Assembly (NCBI GenBank): GCA_900239685.1
Contig: OENT01000722.1
Span: 1 to 64,000, forward strand
DNA: 64,000 nucleotides
Direction: 5' to 3'
Origin: Rotaria macrura
Lineage: Eukaryota; Rotifera; Eurotatoria; Philodinida; Philodinidae
Shown here: in pieces, positions 12,801 to 22,725 of the stretch
How positions within the stretch are numbered: position 1 is the stretch's first letter
Layout of the letters: each line of letters begins with the position of its first letter
Translations under genes and position numbers: made by a program
The notes under the pieces: model-generated
Database searches by the model: none
Told to the model about the DNA's origin: nothing
What the model saw: the letters and a program-made list of their open reading frames with translations, nothing else

Positions 12801-14923
12801 TGTGTTTTATAATGTAAAGCCGATTCATCAGAGTTAAAAGTTAAAAGTCTAAATTCGCTTTAGGGAAAATTCGATTGCTAGTCTTAACGCTAGTTCCTTT
12901 GAAACGACACTATTTTATCACATCATTTTTGTTTCAAGTTGTTTCTCACAGTGAAAGTTGAATTTTTCTAACTTTTACTTTGCTCATTTGTATTAAAACA
13001 TGGAAAGATCTATCGTAACTTTATCATTCTAATTCGAACTTTCAGGAACATATTTACTCGCCAACGAAGCGTTCCGATTCAATACTTCGACAAGTATTGT
13101 TTCTGTGACGAAACCAAGGATTTCAGCAATATCCGTATACATCCAAAACCTGTAACTTTTCGAGATGACTATTGTTTTCGAGTATTACTATTTCAGAGCC
13201 TGCGTGATCATGTTTCATTTTTACCGAGACAGTAATTTTATATTGTGCTTACTCTCGCAAATCTTCTTTTCACAAAAACACTATTTCCAAGAAGACAAAC
13301 AAAAAAGGCATAAAAAGTGTGTTTCTCTCTCTGTCTATTTCTTCATTCTTTATATTTCATTATCCCTCGTGAGAAATCTCATGCATAAAGAAAAGCATGC
13401 TTAAAATTTTATTTCGTAATGTCATAAAAGAACACAAATCGCATGGTTATGCCAGGATACCAAATAGAGAAGATAAAAAGGATTTCATTATGAAGAATAA
13501 TAATAATACTATTCAAAGAATCCCTGATTATAAGAAAGTTGATTGTGGACATAAAATAACAGATATCTTGGATGAAATGAAGTAGAAAAGAAAGTGAAAA
13601 AGTAAACTATAATCACATTATAGAGTGAAATGCTTGAGGCGTTGCAAGAAAAAAAAGAGAATAAACTATATACTCTTAAAGGTGAATACATATAAAGAGT
13701 TGTTGTTTGTAAGACTGATTGATTAGCTCATGAATGTACGGATATTTTTGCTGATGTTTCACCATTAGATGCAGGTAGTGACGTAGTGTACTGGTCTATT
13801 GAGGGTTAATTTGAGAGATTAGGACTGTAAGAATAAGGCACGTTACTGGATGATGCAATTGATTTGCATATCAGTGGGATAGAACGAAGAGACTCTGACA
13901 AGTTGAGGTGTTGATTTCCATCTTGGAAAGCAACGTCTAAGACCCCAAACGAGAGGACCAATGAGTGTCAATTATGCTTTAATGGGATGTATGAGCGACA
14001 TTTAGAGTGCCCAATCAGTAGACTCAAATTTTTTCTGTTGGGATGAAATGTTTTTAATGTTGCAATGGTTGTGATAATGTCTGGTTTCAAAACTGACGAC
14101 GAAGAGGTAGTTAAAGAGATCATTAGTGGAAGCCACTAAAATGAACATAGATTAATGTCGGAGAATAGCTACATGAAACAATGGATAGTTAAAGATACAA
14201 TCAAAACAGATTAAGTTAGCTGCATATTATATGTTTATACGTAAGTTGAAAGAATGGATAGAAATGAATCAGATTGTGAAACAGTGATACGTTAGCATCG
14301 TGATTTGTTGCTTTTCGTTTATCTAAATTGATTGAAATTAGACTTAAAACTGATAAGAACATAATTAGAAAGAAAGATGTGTGAATAGTTATTGTTGATC
14401 GTAGTCGTATGCTGTAATAAGACAAGTTGACAGGACATGAGTTATCAACGATAATAGATATGGCTGACATCGTAAGAATGAACTTAAAAATGTTCCGAAG
14501 ATTTTAATCCTCAACAATCAATGATACCGGATGTTGAGCTAGGATTATTCAAACTTATAACTCGTACATCTAGATTGAAGTTTAACTTCTTCCAGAAAAT
14601 CTTCAATCGATTCAAGATTACACCTCAATTCTTGGTGCAATGTGATCGATTTCTATCCAAATCACTTTTTGATTATTGATGAAAGTGAATAAAATTGTCT
14701 TTGGCTTGTTTTAATGATATTATGCGTCGACATTTAGCTAATTCCGTTCAGTAATTATAAGGTTCTTTGAAACTAAAGGTATAGATTGTAGAGAATCAAA
14801 CGAATTATGTGGTGATCGTCCAAAGTCGAGCACACTCCAATAAAACGTATCGTACAATGTGTGTTGTTAGTTTTGTGGAACTCACATATATTTCGAAGAA
14901 AATTGTGAGTGACAGTTTAAAGG
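9897..14923. other. Long intergenic region between paralogues B and C
   Basis: No gene could be supported. Most of it is ordinary AT-rich spacer. The part from about 13600 to 14500 reads differently: more G on this strand and fragments that look like eroded coding sequence with frequent stops. No family could be assigned. One short inverted repeat (10453-10492) is listed separately. The open frames at 13165-13404 and 13397-13585 are low in complexity and were not accepted as genes. Confidence 0.45.
10453..10492. repeat. Short inverted repeat (10-bp stem)
   Basis: GGGGTTCAGC at 10453-10462 is the exact reverse complement of GCTGAACCCC at 10483-10492, with a 20-base spacer. Both arms are GC-rich in an AT-rich background. 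It could be the core of an eroded palindromic element or a chance hairpin. Confidence 0.55.
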
Positions 14924-15621
14924 TGAAGTTTTTGCGGCTCCCCACCCCCTCCCCTCCAATTACAGACAAGGTCACTGAGTCCAGACTCCCCCCCCACCCC
15001 CAGGGGGTACCCAACCACGCCATAGGGGGGTACCATTGCCCCCACCCCCTATTACATACCATAGAAACCAGCGTATGAATCCATTACAGACCTAGAAACC
15101 AGAATTCTATTATCGTGATATATCACAACATTATTTCCCGCTTCTTCAAATTTTTTTAAGAAAAATGTTAAATTAAGAAAAATGAACAACGAAAAATGGA
15201 AACTAACGAGTGAATAGCAACAATGAAAATGAAAAGTTGTTAGCGCAATCCCTTACGGGATTAAAAATGTGCAAAACAATGTAATGGCTTTCAATAGTCA
15301 CGGAAATCTTGCTTTCTTTCATGAACCCTGCTAGCTGTTTACTCATCATTTCCTAATGAGCCACTAGAGCTGCAATAAAGAAGCAGCTAATATATTCTCA
15401 TCAGAAATTAGTGTCATATATTCACTAATCCTTCACCAAAGATCGGTGACGTTCAGTGACGCATTTGTAGGTCCTCTATTGGTTCTGTGACCGTCTTCAA
15501 CCCTGGCAGAAACGGCTTCTGGCGGGGGAATCATCTGTCGGTAACTATCTGTGATGGTGGAACCACCTGTCGGTAACGATCTGTGATGGAGGGGGCGTGG
15601 GGAGGGTCCAAAATTTCCACC
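14924..15621. mobile_element. Possible DNA element with imperfect GC-rich inverted ends
   Basis: The left end (about 14924-14975) and the reverse complement of the right end (about 15572-15621) both read as T-rich, then CTCCCCAC, a C-rich run, CTCCA and (A/C)ACAGA. They align imperfectly over roughly 45 bases. The interior has C-rich and G-rich runs around GGGGGTACCC and no coding region. The limits are approximate and no target-site duplication was resolved. It could be a non-autonomous TIR transposon, or only a GC-rich low-complexity block. Confidence 0.4.
15528..15591 (+). repeat. Two tandem 32-bp units
   Basis: Units 15528-15559 and 15560-15591 differ at only a few bases. Both contain CTGTCGGTAAC followed by ATCTGTGATGG. 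They lie just inside the right inverted end of the proposed GC-rich element, a typical place for subterminal repeats bound by transposases. That role is inference. Confidence 0.8.
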
Positions 15622-16494
15622 CTAAACACTTCAACACTCCTTTCAGGTCTTGTTCCACAAAAGGTTGATGTACGATTGGAATAATCAATATTATTATCAG
15701 CTAATCGACGGAATTCAGTTTCAGTAAGGTTTTTTGCGCCTTGTCATGTAAGGAAGAGTATCGCAAATAGATTGAACAAGGAAGAAGACTGCCTATGATA
15801 CAGATTGGTTAGTGTGTTTTCCTATGTTTTCTTTTTATTCTTCTTTCACAAAACACAGTCCCCACGAATATGAACAGTTCATGAGACAACAACAAACATT
15901 ATCCCTGTGAGCCTCTCCGTTGTTATAACTTTTGATTTAAATAATTTAGGTGAATATCTTATTCACATAAAAGAGAATGTCTGCACTGCACGAAAGTTCA
16001 CAAATATGAAATAGCTTACCAGGTTTTGTTACACAGAAGGTTAAGCTAATGAATATGTTAAGTGATGATTTATTTATATCAAAATGTAAACGAACATAAC
16101 ATCGAAATAAGTAGAAAATAATAGTAGTGCTAATAATAGAAAAAACAGTAATGGACTGATATAGAAGATACAAAAACATGAACTGAACTATATCAACGAC
16201 GTAATGGATAGAAAAGGTCGAAGAAACATACATTGAGGAAAACGCTTAATGTCAACTAACGACATCTGTTGGCGCTAACAATCCCTCTCCCTTTGTCTCT
16301 ATCTCCACTCTATCCCTTCACTTATTCATCATGCAGAATATAATTAAAAAAGAGAAAAATGTTTACAATCGAGTGTGATGATATTATAACAGAACAGAGA
16401 TCACATGATTATGTTAGGAGACCCATCTTTTTACATAGGCGGCTGTTGAGATAATTATTTTTATACTACAGGTTGGAGAGAAAAACTGAAAAAT
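15622..16494. other. Spacer upstream of paralogue C
   Basis: AT-rich non-coding DNA, presumably holding the promoter and 5' UTR of the gene starting at 16495. A pyrimidine-rich run lies near 16275-16325. The minus-strand open frame at 15946-16233 has no recognisable domain and was not accepted. Confidence 0.45.
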
Positions 16495-19400
16495 ATGGCC
16501 ATTACTACGAAACGGATCTTTTTCAAAATGAACTTCTTCAAGGAAGAAAGCTCAATGGTTCAAGAGGCAAATGGTGAATCGATGGCCATGCTAGCGAGTC
16601 GGATCTACACCGTTTCATTACTTCTATGTTTGATTGTTCTTACGTGCTTCAATGGTTTGGCTAAAGTAACTGTCTCTGCTAGTCTGTCATCACCGTCTCT
16701 TGGAATGTTCGAGAAACTACAAGCTGCGTATCCATTTACACTTACTTGCTCATGTCAGAAAATTGCTATACCTTATGGTGCATTTCTGACCGCTGTGCCG
16801 ACGTATCACCAAGTGAGTAATGATAGTAGCTTATAGAATTTTTTACGACTAAAAACAACTTGTAGAAAAAGAAATACTTATTAATGAGCATGAGAATCAA
16901 CTTCTCAATATGATTGGCTACGAAATAGTCAACCCTCTATCGCCTATCTTTTTTATTGATAATCGAAAGAACAAAACTAAACTTCGAATTTAAAAACCAC
17001 ACTGTAACGAAATATAGGATATATGGTTTTGTTACTACTGCGTTATTTATTTTATTATAATGTCATGAGAAACTGAAGGAGTAGCGTTACCGCTATCCTC
17101 GGTGTACGATGCTCACTATACTACTTCATGACTCCAGCTCTCTGTGTTTCACACAGAACACACGTTTATATAGGAGAGAGGAAATTAGAGAGAAGAGAGA
17201 AAAGTTTGAGTAAGGGTCATAATGAGCAGAGAGTAACTATCGGTCACGAGTTCAGAACATCTATCCACATGGTGACCGAATGTTCTAACAAACATTGACC
17301 GATAGAGTACGCACATAGGCCGTGACCTTATTATCGGAACACACACCGATAACTTCTTCATGAAATTTACGAAATTCAATTCTTTTCTGAACAATCTTGT
17401 GTACGATGAGATGGCGCTGAGCATTTTCAATGTAAACCAAATATCTTATGGCGAGCTCTCAGGCCATATCAAGAATATTTCAATAGTGAGTTTATCATAA
17501 TTGATAATTTTAATTTCAGATATTGCAGAGTTAGATTTTAGAAACAGCATTCAACCCCTCAACTGTCAGGGCTTGATTGGAGAGGCTTATGATTTTCTTG
17601 AAGCATATTCAAATAAATGTTTTCATTCAGATTTTGATAATCCATTAAATTCAATGATCCTTTTTTGAAGATTTTATTCTTTGAACATCAAGCAATTAAC
17701 AATTACTCACATTCTATATTAACGTTTTCCTTCAGGATCTTTTCTTAAAAAGCCTGTTAATAGAGTAATATCCCATGGCAAAAAAAAACAAGGATATATT
17801 CACTGCTAAACGCGTTAATGCTGGCCGATCTAACGCGTTTCGCAGTGTTTCCCATGACGAGAAGCGTATAAAACCCTTTTCCCACTTACTCAAAACGCGT
17901 TTCGGAACCAGAATTCCCGAATGAAAACGAAAAATGTATCGTCTCGCGGCATTTTTAACCGGTTTAGAAGCTGCGAAACGCGTTAAACCGGCCAGCATTA
18001 ACGCGTTTTGCAGCATTTAAAAGTAACGTTTTTTTTGCCATGGGATACATCTATCATAATAGTAAAGAACATAAAATTTCATTTACCCTTGACATATATT
18101 CCATAAACGAGTAATACGAAACAGTTCCACCAGGACTTATCAAAGGATATGTGTCTCTATGTGTATCTCAAGATTTCCTTGTGAAAACGTTGTAGAGTAT
18201 GTATATACAAAAAACGATAGATGATCGCGATTATACTTGATTAATCGAAAATTTCCTCACAACGGTACATTTTTTTGTACTTGCAAATTAAAAATGTACC
18301 GATGTGAGGAAGAAATGGTTGAATTCAGTATTGCGATAATGTAATATCAAGTGGAAGTCACTAAAATATTTAAAGGCGGCATAATGGCAACAATGAAAAC
18401 ACGGACTGCAAATACAACCCTTACTAATTACTAACATAGTCATAAATGATAATAATATTCTGTGCTTACAGATTTGTTCAAGTGATTTTATCACTTCAAT
18501 GTGGACGATACCATTGTACGGCTTTGGCAGCTTGGCAAATAGCTATCTACAACTGGATCGACCTCTTCTCAGTAGACAACATCAGATTTTAGGTTGGCTG
18601 TGCAACGACACACGTACATTAGTAGAGTATGCTCTATTTAGCTTTAACCAAAAAAATTTAGTGAGCGATTCAGTCCTATCTCGAGTCTCTTTTGAATCTC
18701 AAACATCCCAAATAACTACTCAATTCATCGAACAAGTTCCACTCAATTATCGACGTTTTGTCAATTTTATGACGGAAATACTTCATGGTAATTTATTACC
18801 TACATTGTTCAACACCGATTGGTCCTTAGAATTTGGTAATGCATCCGATAGTTATTTACTTCGTGCTGTCTCTCGTGTATTTACAAATAGTACATGTTCA
18901 TGTGCTGTTTCCAGTTCGTGCAACCAATCAATGCAGATCGGTCCATCACATGTTGTTTTGCCTGGTCTTCTAGTTGGCTGTTCTCCAATTGATGGACTAA
19001 GAATGTCGACTCTCGAGTGTTTTTTCTCGTCTAGTTGTATAGCAACTATTCTCACTTATCTAGGATACTATACACAGTTGGACGGATCGCCACCTACCAA
19101 CTTCGTGCCACCGATCAATTTAACAGTAGTTATTAACCCATTGAACGATTCATTGCTCTTTCAATTTTCGCCAACTGATAGCATTGGCTCTCTCCTTGAT
19201 GCACTATTCATTGATAAATGGATACTGAACAGTTCCTATGAAGACTACTTTTCAGCATGTGCAACGCGAAAATGTCACTATGAGTACGTTCAGGGCAATA
19301 ATGTTTTGTACTTATTAACCTCATTACTAGGAGTTTATGGAGGTCTCACTGTAAGTCTTCGACTCATAGTATGGAATACAGTAGAATTCTATGAGAAATG

Positions 19401-19506
19401 GAAATATCGCCTTTGCATTCGTCGCAATTCAGTTCAACCAATGGTTGAAACCGTCAACAAGCAAAACAAGAAAGGAAAAATTACAGGCGTTTCAATTCAA
19501 GACTGA
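16495..19506 (+). CDS. Two-pass membrane protein family, paralogue C (two exons)
   Basis: Exons 16495-16812 and 18472-19506 join in phase 0 (donor CAA/GTGAGT, acceptor TTACAG/ATTTGT) to give 450 aa with no internal stop. Exon 1 holds TM1 (TVSLLLCLIVLTCFNGL) and LTCSCQKIAIPYG ending Y-H-Q. Exon 2 opens with ICSSDFITSMW and carries the ectodomain (CSCAVSSSC, VLPGLLVGC, STLECFFSSSC, TDSIGSLLDALFIDKW, SACATRKCHYEY), then TM2 (VLYLLTSLLGVYGGLTVSLRL) and a basic cytoplasmic tail. Unlike paralogue B, the ectodomain is not split by an intron. The 1659-base intron is crowded with a dispersed repeat, a palindromic element and a small hairpin. A poly(A) signal AATAAA lies at 19600-19605. Alternative in-frame ATGs at 16528 and 16555 are possible starts. 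The function is unknown. The family is probably expanded in this lineage. Confidence 0.8.
17063..17290 (+). repeat. Dispersed repeat, copy 2 (in intron of paralogue C)
   Basis: This is the partner of 7755-7985. It holds a TTTATATAGG box followed by a long GAGA-rich run, and the block GAGCAGAGAGTAACTATCGG. The TATA-like box with nearby inverted motifs would fit the promoter-bearing end of a retroelement, but no diagnostic parts were established and the class is left open. Confidence 0.5.
17769..18047. mobile_element. Palindromic MITE in the intron of paralogue C
   Basis: The outermost 19 bases are perfect inverted repeats (TATCCCATGGCAAAAAAAA at 17769 and its complement ending at 18047). After a small unmatched interval the arms pair again over about 40 bases rich in AACGCGTT and CTGGCC. 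The outer TA on each side is best read as a duplicated TA target, as for Tc1/mariner-type or similar TA-targeting transposases. The 279-base length and lack of coding mark it as non-autonomous. It is strikingly CpG-rich against the AT-rich intron, and the well-paired arms suggest a fairly young copy. Since it lies between the donor at 16813 and the acceptor at 18471, it should be spliced out. Confidence 0.85.
18253..18311. repeat. Small imperfect hairpin before exon 2 of paralogue C
   Basis: Arms running TTCCTCACAACGGTACATTT from 18253 and the matching AAATGTACCGATGTGAGGAA ending at 18311 pair with one mismatch across a short A/T-rich loop. It lies about 160 bases upstream of the exon 2 acceptor. 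It may be a minimal foldback element. A role in splicing is possible but unsupported. Confidence 0.75.
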
Positions 19507-20224
19507 AATTTTCATGCTATTTACAAGAAAAAACTATAAAATTAATGTTTTCATCGCTTATTGTATTGTACTATGTTCATTTGCTGATTTGCACACTGGA
19601 ATAAAACGGAAAAAAATGGCAGACGGATTTTATTCGCATTTTTTTGAAAAATTTCTTGGTATGATTAACAACTTTAAGTGTCTGGGTAATAATCTAATGA
19701 AAAAAATCTATATCTGTGTGATCAATACATGGCTGTTGCAGTCATAAAATTAATTATAAACAGTAATGAACCGGAAAATATATGGACCTACAAGATGAAC
19801 TGACTAAAGCCCCCGACACATTAGAAGACCCCCCTTGGATAAATGAAGCAAAATACATATTAGAAGACCCCCCTGATAAATTCGATTTTTTTACAAATAA
19901 TTTCGGGAGTTTATTAACTTTTTAGTATTTAAGTCATAATTGTATCGTAGATAAGTACGAATGATATTTTGCTTCCTTTGTGAAAATTATACTTCAGTTC
20001 GAAGTGAAAAAAGTCTTGCGAAACAATAAATTGGAAACAACTGTTTAGTAAAGAATGGATTTCTTTATAGAACAAATATCATGGGATCTTTTTACTGCTC
20101 TTATGCAGAATATTGTGAAAGAACTCATACGGTTCTCTATACAAAAAGACCCTCTTATGGTCTTGAGTTATAATGGACTCAGTGTAGAACCTTGAGTGTA
20201 ACACATGAAGAAATCTTTGTAAAA

Positions 20225-20527
20225 TACCCAGGTCGAACAGAACGATCCGTAAACGGTCGTATGCGATGAGAACACGGCCCATTACAGCGTCGTATTATCC
20301 CGTTTTAACAAGGTACGTAATACGGCCGTATGTTCTATAAAATACGATAGGATTACGCTGTCCTTACGAGGGTTTTACGGCGTATATACGGTGTCCGTGT
20401 ACGTCCTTAATACTGACCTTGTTAAAACGCCATAATACGGCTTAAAACGGTCGTTTAACCGTGATATACGATGTAAAAACGACCGTTTACGATACTGTAA
20501 CGGTGGCCGTTTTGATTGACCTGGGTA
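20225..20527. mobile_element. Palindromic MITE nested in the 1.73-kb element
   Basis: The ends are TACCCAGGTC (20225) and GACCTGGGTA (ending 20527), with TA as the likely target duplication. The arms continue as long imperfect inverted repeats built on CGTAAACGGTCGT, CGTATTAT and CGTTTTAACAAGGT. It is 303 bases long, non-coding and very CpG-rich, and the whole unit could fold into one long hairpin. It shares the TA-target, CpG-rich style of the element at 17769-18047, but its end sequence is different. Confidence 0.85.
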
Positions 20528-20931
20528 GAAGCATAATAGTTGAAAATTCGTTGTGTAACAATTAAAACGCCGAATTGCCGTTATCCCTAGAAACTCTGAT
20601 ACATATTCATCACAAACCTTTCGTTCATAGTTGAAAAAAACGTGAATTCATGTATATACGCTCGAGGCAGAAACGAATAAGAAAACCTAGATTCGACTAT
20701 ATCTTCGTTCGGATACAGTTCCTTTCAGATTAATTCAATCGAATGAGATTATTTGACAATTCGATTTGGTTTTCATCTCTAATATGCATCGGGTTTTTGT
20801 AAGTACTTCTCATGAGACTCAGAATGCATTTCTATTCTCAATAAAAACTAAAGCCGTTTTTAAAAAGGGTCAAGAAGACAATAAAAGATTTGTATCCAAC
20901 TACTCTTTTTTATTAATTTCTTATTCTAAAT

Positions 20932-20996
20932 TAGGGGTGGGAAGTTACCGTTACCGATCCATTACGTTACCAGGTAACGGTAACTTCCCACCCCTA
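20932..20996. repeat. Perfect 24-bp-stem hairpin
   Basis: TAGGGGTGGGAAGTTACCGT continues into TACC (20932-20955) and is repeated exactly in inverse orientation at 20973-20996, leaving a 17-base loop. The perfect pairing shows recent origin or active maintenance. At 65 bases it is one of the smallest foldback elements one could expect. It is nested in the 1.73-kb element. Confidence 0.9.
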
Positions 20997-21532
20997 TTCT
21001 TAATACGAACGTATTCATTGAAGTTGACTTGAACCTAATAAATATGCTATCAGAATATAGATTTTCATGTGAACAGATTGCAATAATACTAGTCAAAAAT
21101 CAACAAGAAAAATTAATTCGATTGAGCTTGACAAAACAAGTTAATTATTTTTCTGAGTTATGTAGTTATTGAGAAGTTAAAATTTGGTTAATGGCAGATC
21201 TAATTTTTTAGAAAAACAAAGCTAGTGGACATTTTGCCAAGCTTTTCGGATACACTCCCTTTAATATTCTAAGAATATTTATTATCAATGATATATCTCT
21301 TTTTTCATAAGATAGCATTTGTTACTTTCTCATTGTACACATGTCGAATAAGTAAAACAACCGTTTTCGAACGATTGAATTGAACACAAATAAGTTGAAA
21401 CGGATGTTTGTTACAAAGACTGCTGAAAAATATAACTTTTTTAGGGGACATAATAGAAGACCCCCTTGTAACGTATAAGCGATAAGACAGAATTGAAGAC
21501 CCCGGGTCTTCTAATGTGTCGAGGGCTTTAGT

Positions 21533-22725
21533 TGATAAATTTTGATTTACATTATGAGATTGTAGACATTTCTATCTTCACATTTGTATGCACCGTTAAT
21601 CGAAGATGAGTGATACACTGTCCACTATTTTCTTCTTACGTTAGCCGTATTCAATATAAGAAACTGATCAAGAGGATATGACAGATCATTAAATTGCCAT
21701 AACAAATAAAGGCTGTACAAATGTGTTGGTAAGAATATTATCACGTTATAATTCATATTGAAATGCGTTTGATGATAGCGTGGCTCGAATCATAAGTATG
21801 GTATGATAGAACTAAAATAAAATCTAATTTTTTACTCGCATGTCGAAAACCGGACGTGACTCCTATTTACAGAAGTGTGGAAGATAAAAATTCAGACATG
21901 AAGTAGATTCAACTAGATTATGAGTGATCGATCTGTGTACTAATTATGAAAAATAGTCTTATCAGCACGTAAGTTGAACCGCGTAAATGTGGCCGCCTCT
22001 TTACTATTCTGTGATTATGAATGGATAAATACTGAAAGGTCTTTTAAACATAATCCAATATGTTAGTATCTTAGGGATTATGTTGAATGAGAAGTTTCGT
22101 CAAGCATTTTATAATTAGCAAAGGATCAACAGAAGAAAATACGCTCAGGTATCGATATAAAAGTATATGGATGCATGTGCAACGGAAGAAAATATCCTCA
22201 TCTAACTATGAACTCAGATCCGGATGAAAACTTCTATTTCTCACTTTTGTTTGAGTCTGAAAATAACAAACATATAAAGAAAAAAGTCGAACAGAAGTAG
22301 TTTCCGCGACGGAAGAAATTAATTATTGTGACCTTATAGATTCCAGCATTACAAAGTACAAAAGCCTTTTTAGTGAAAATGGCAATTTCGTATTCATTTT
22401 TATCGTGCAAAATTTTGAATCAAATAATATTCCATATTACTTTTATTTCAGACAGATTCAGGTAAAATTTATTGTATACATGTACGCATCAAGCTTATAA
22501 TAATGAAATTGAATGGACAGCGTATAAACAGTTTCCTTCTAAGTGTATACTTGAAGATGAATCAAGAAACTAAAAAAAATCATTCCTTCACTCGTACTTG
22601 CAGTGGTTAGTCGCATATCTTTTCTTTATATTAAATTCCGCATAACTCATCTTCTTACTTACTTCTTTCATTTACCGTTTAAGTGTCCTCCTATTTGAGA
22701 GACTTAAACATCCCAAAAGTCAAGA
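21533..22725. other. Spacer, probably including the LINE 5' UTR
   Basis: No gene is visible. The right part, up to the ORF1 start at 22726, most likely holds the 5' untranslated region and internal promoter of the LINE, but the exact 5' end of the element cannot be set without another copy. Confidence 0.4.

Larger units (their letters stand above)
19803..21532. mobile_element. 1.73-kb DNA element with 29-bp terminal inverted repeats
   Basis: ACTAAAGCCCCCGACACATT at 19803 continues into AGAAGACCC, and the right end at 21532 is its reverse complement over 29 bases with one mismatch. AGAAGACCCCC-type motifs are repeated just inside both ends (near 19824 and 19863 on the left, near 21452 and 21494 on the right), as expected of subterminal transposase-binding repeats. 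Dinucleotide TG flanks both ends, so a 2-base target duplication is possible but not proven. The interior carries no transposase-like frame, so it is non-autonomous. Two smaller palindromes (20225-20527 and 20932-20996) lie inside it and therefore probably inserted later. Confidence 0.8.

Noticed and set aside
14805-15078. Overlapping open frames on both strands across the GC-rich patch
   Set aside because: Low-complexity Pro/Gly-rich products of C and G runs.
17732-18016. 94-residue minus-strand open frame
   Set aside because: It lies entirely over the palindromic element at 17769-18047 and has no domain; a by-product of the inverted arms.
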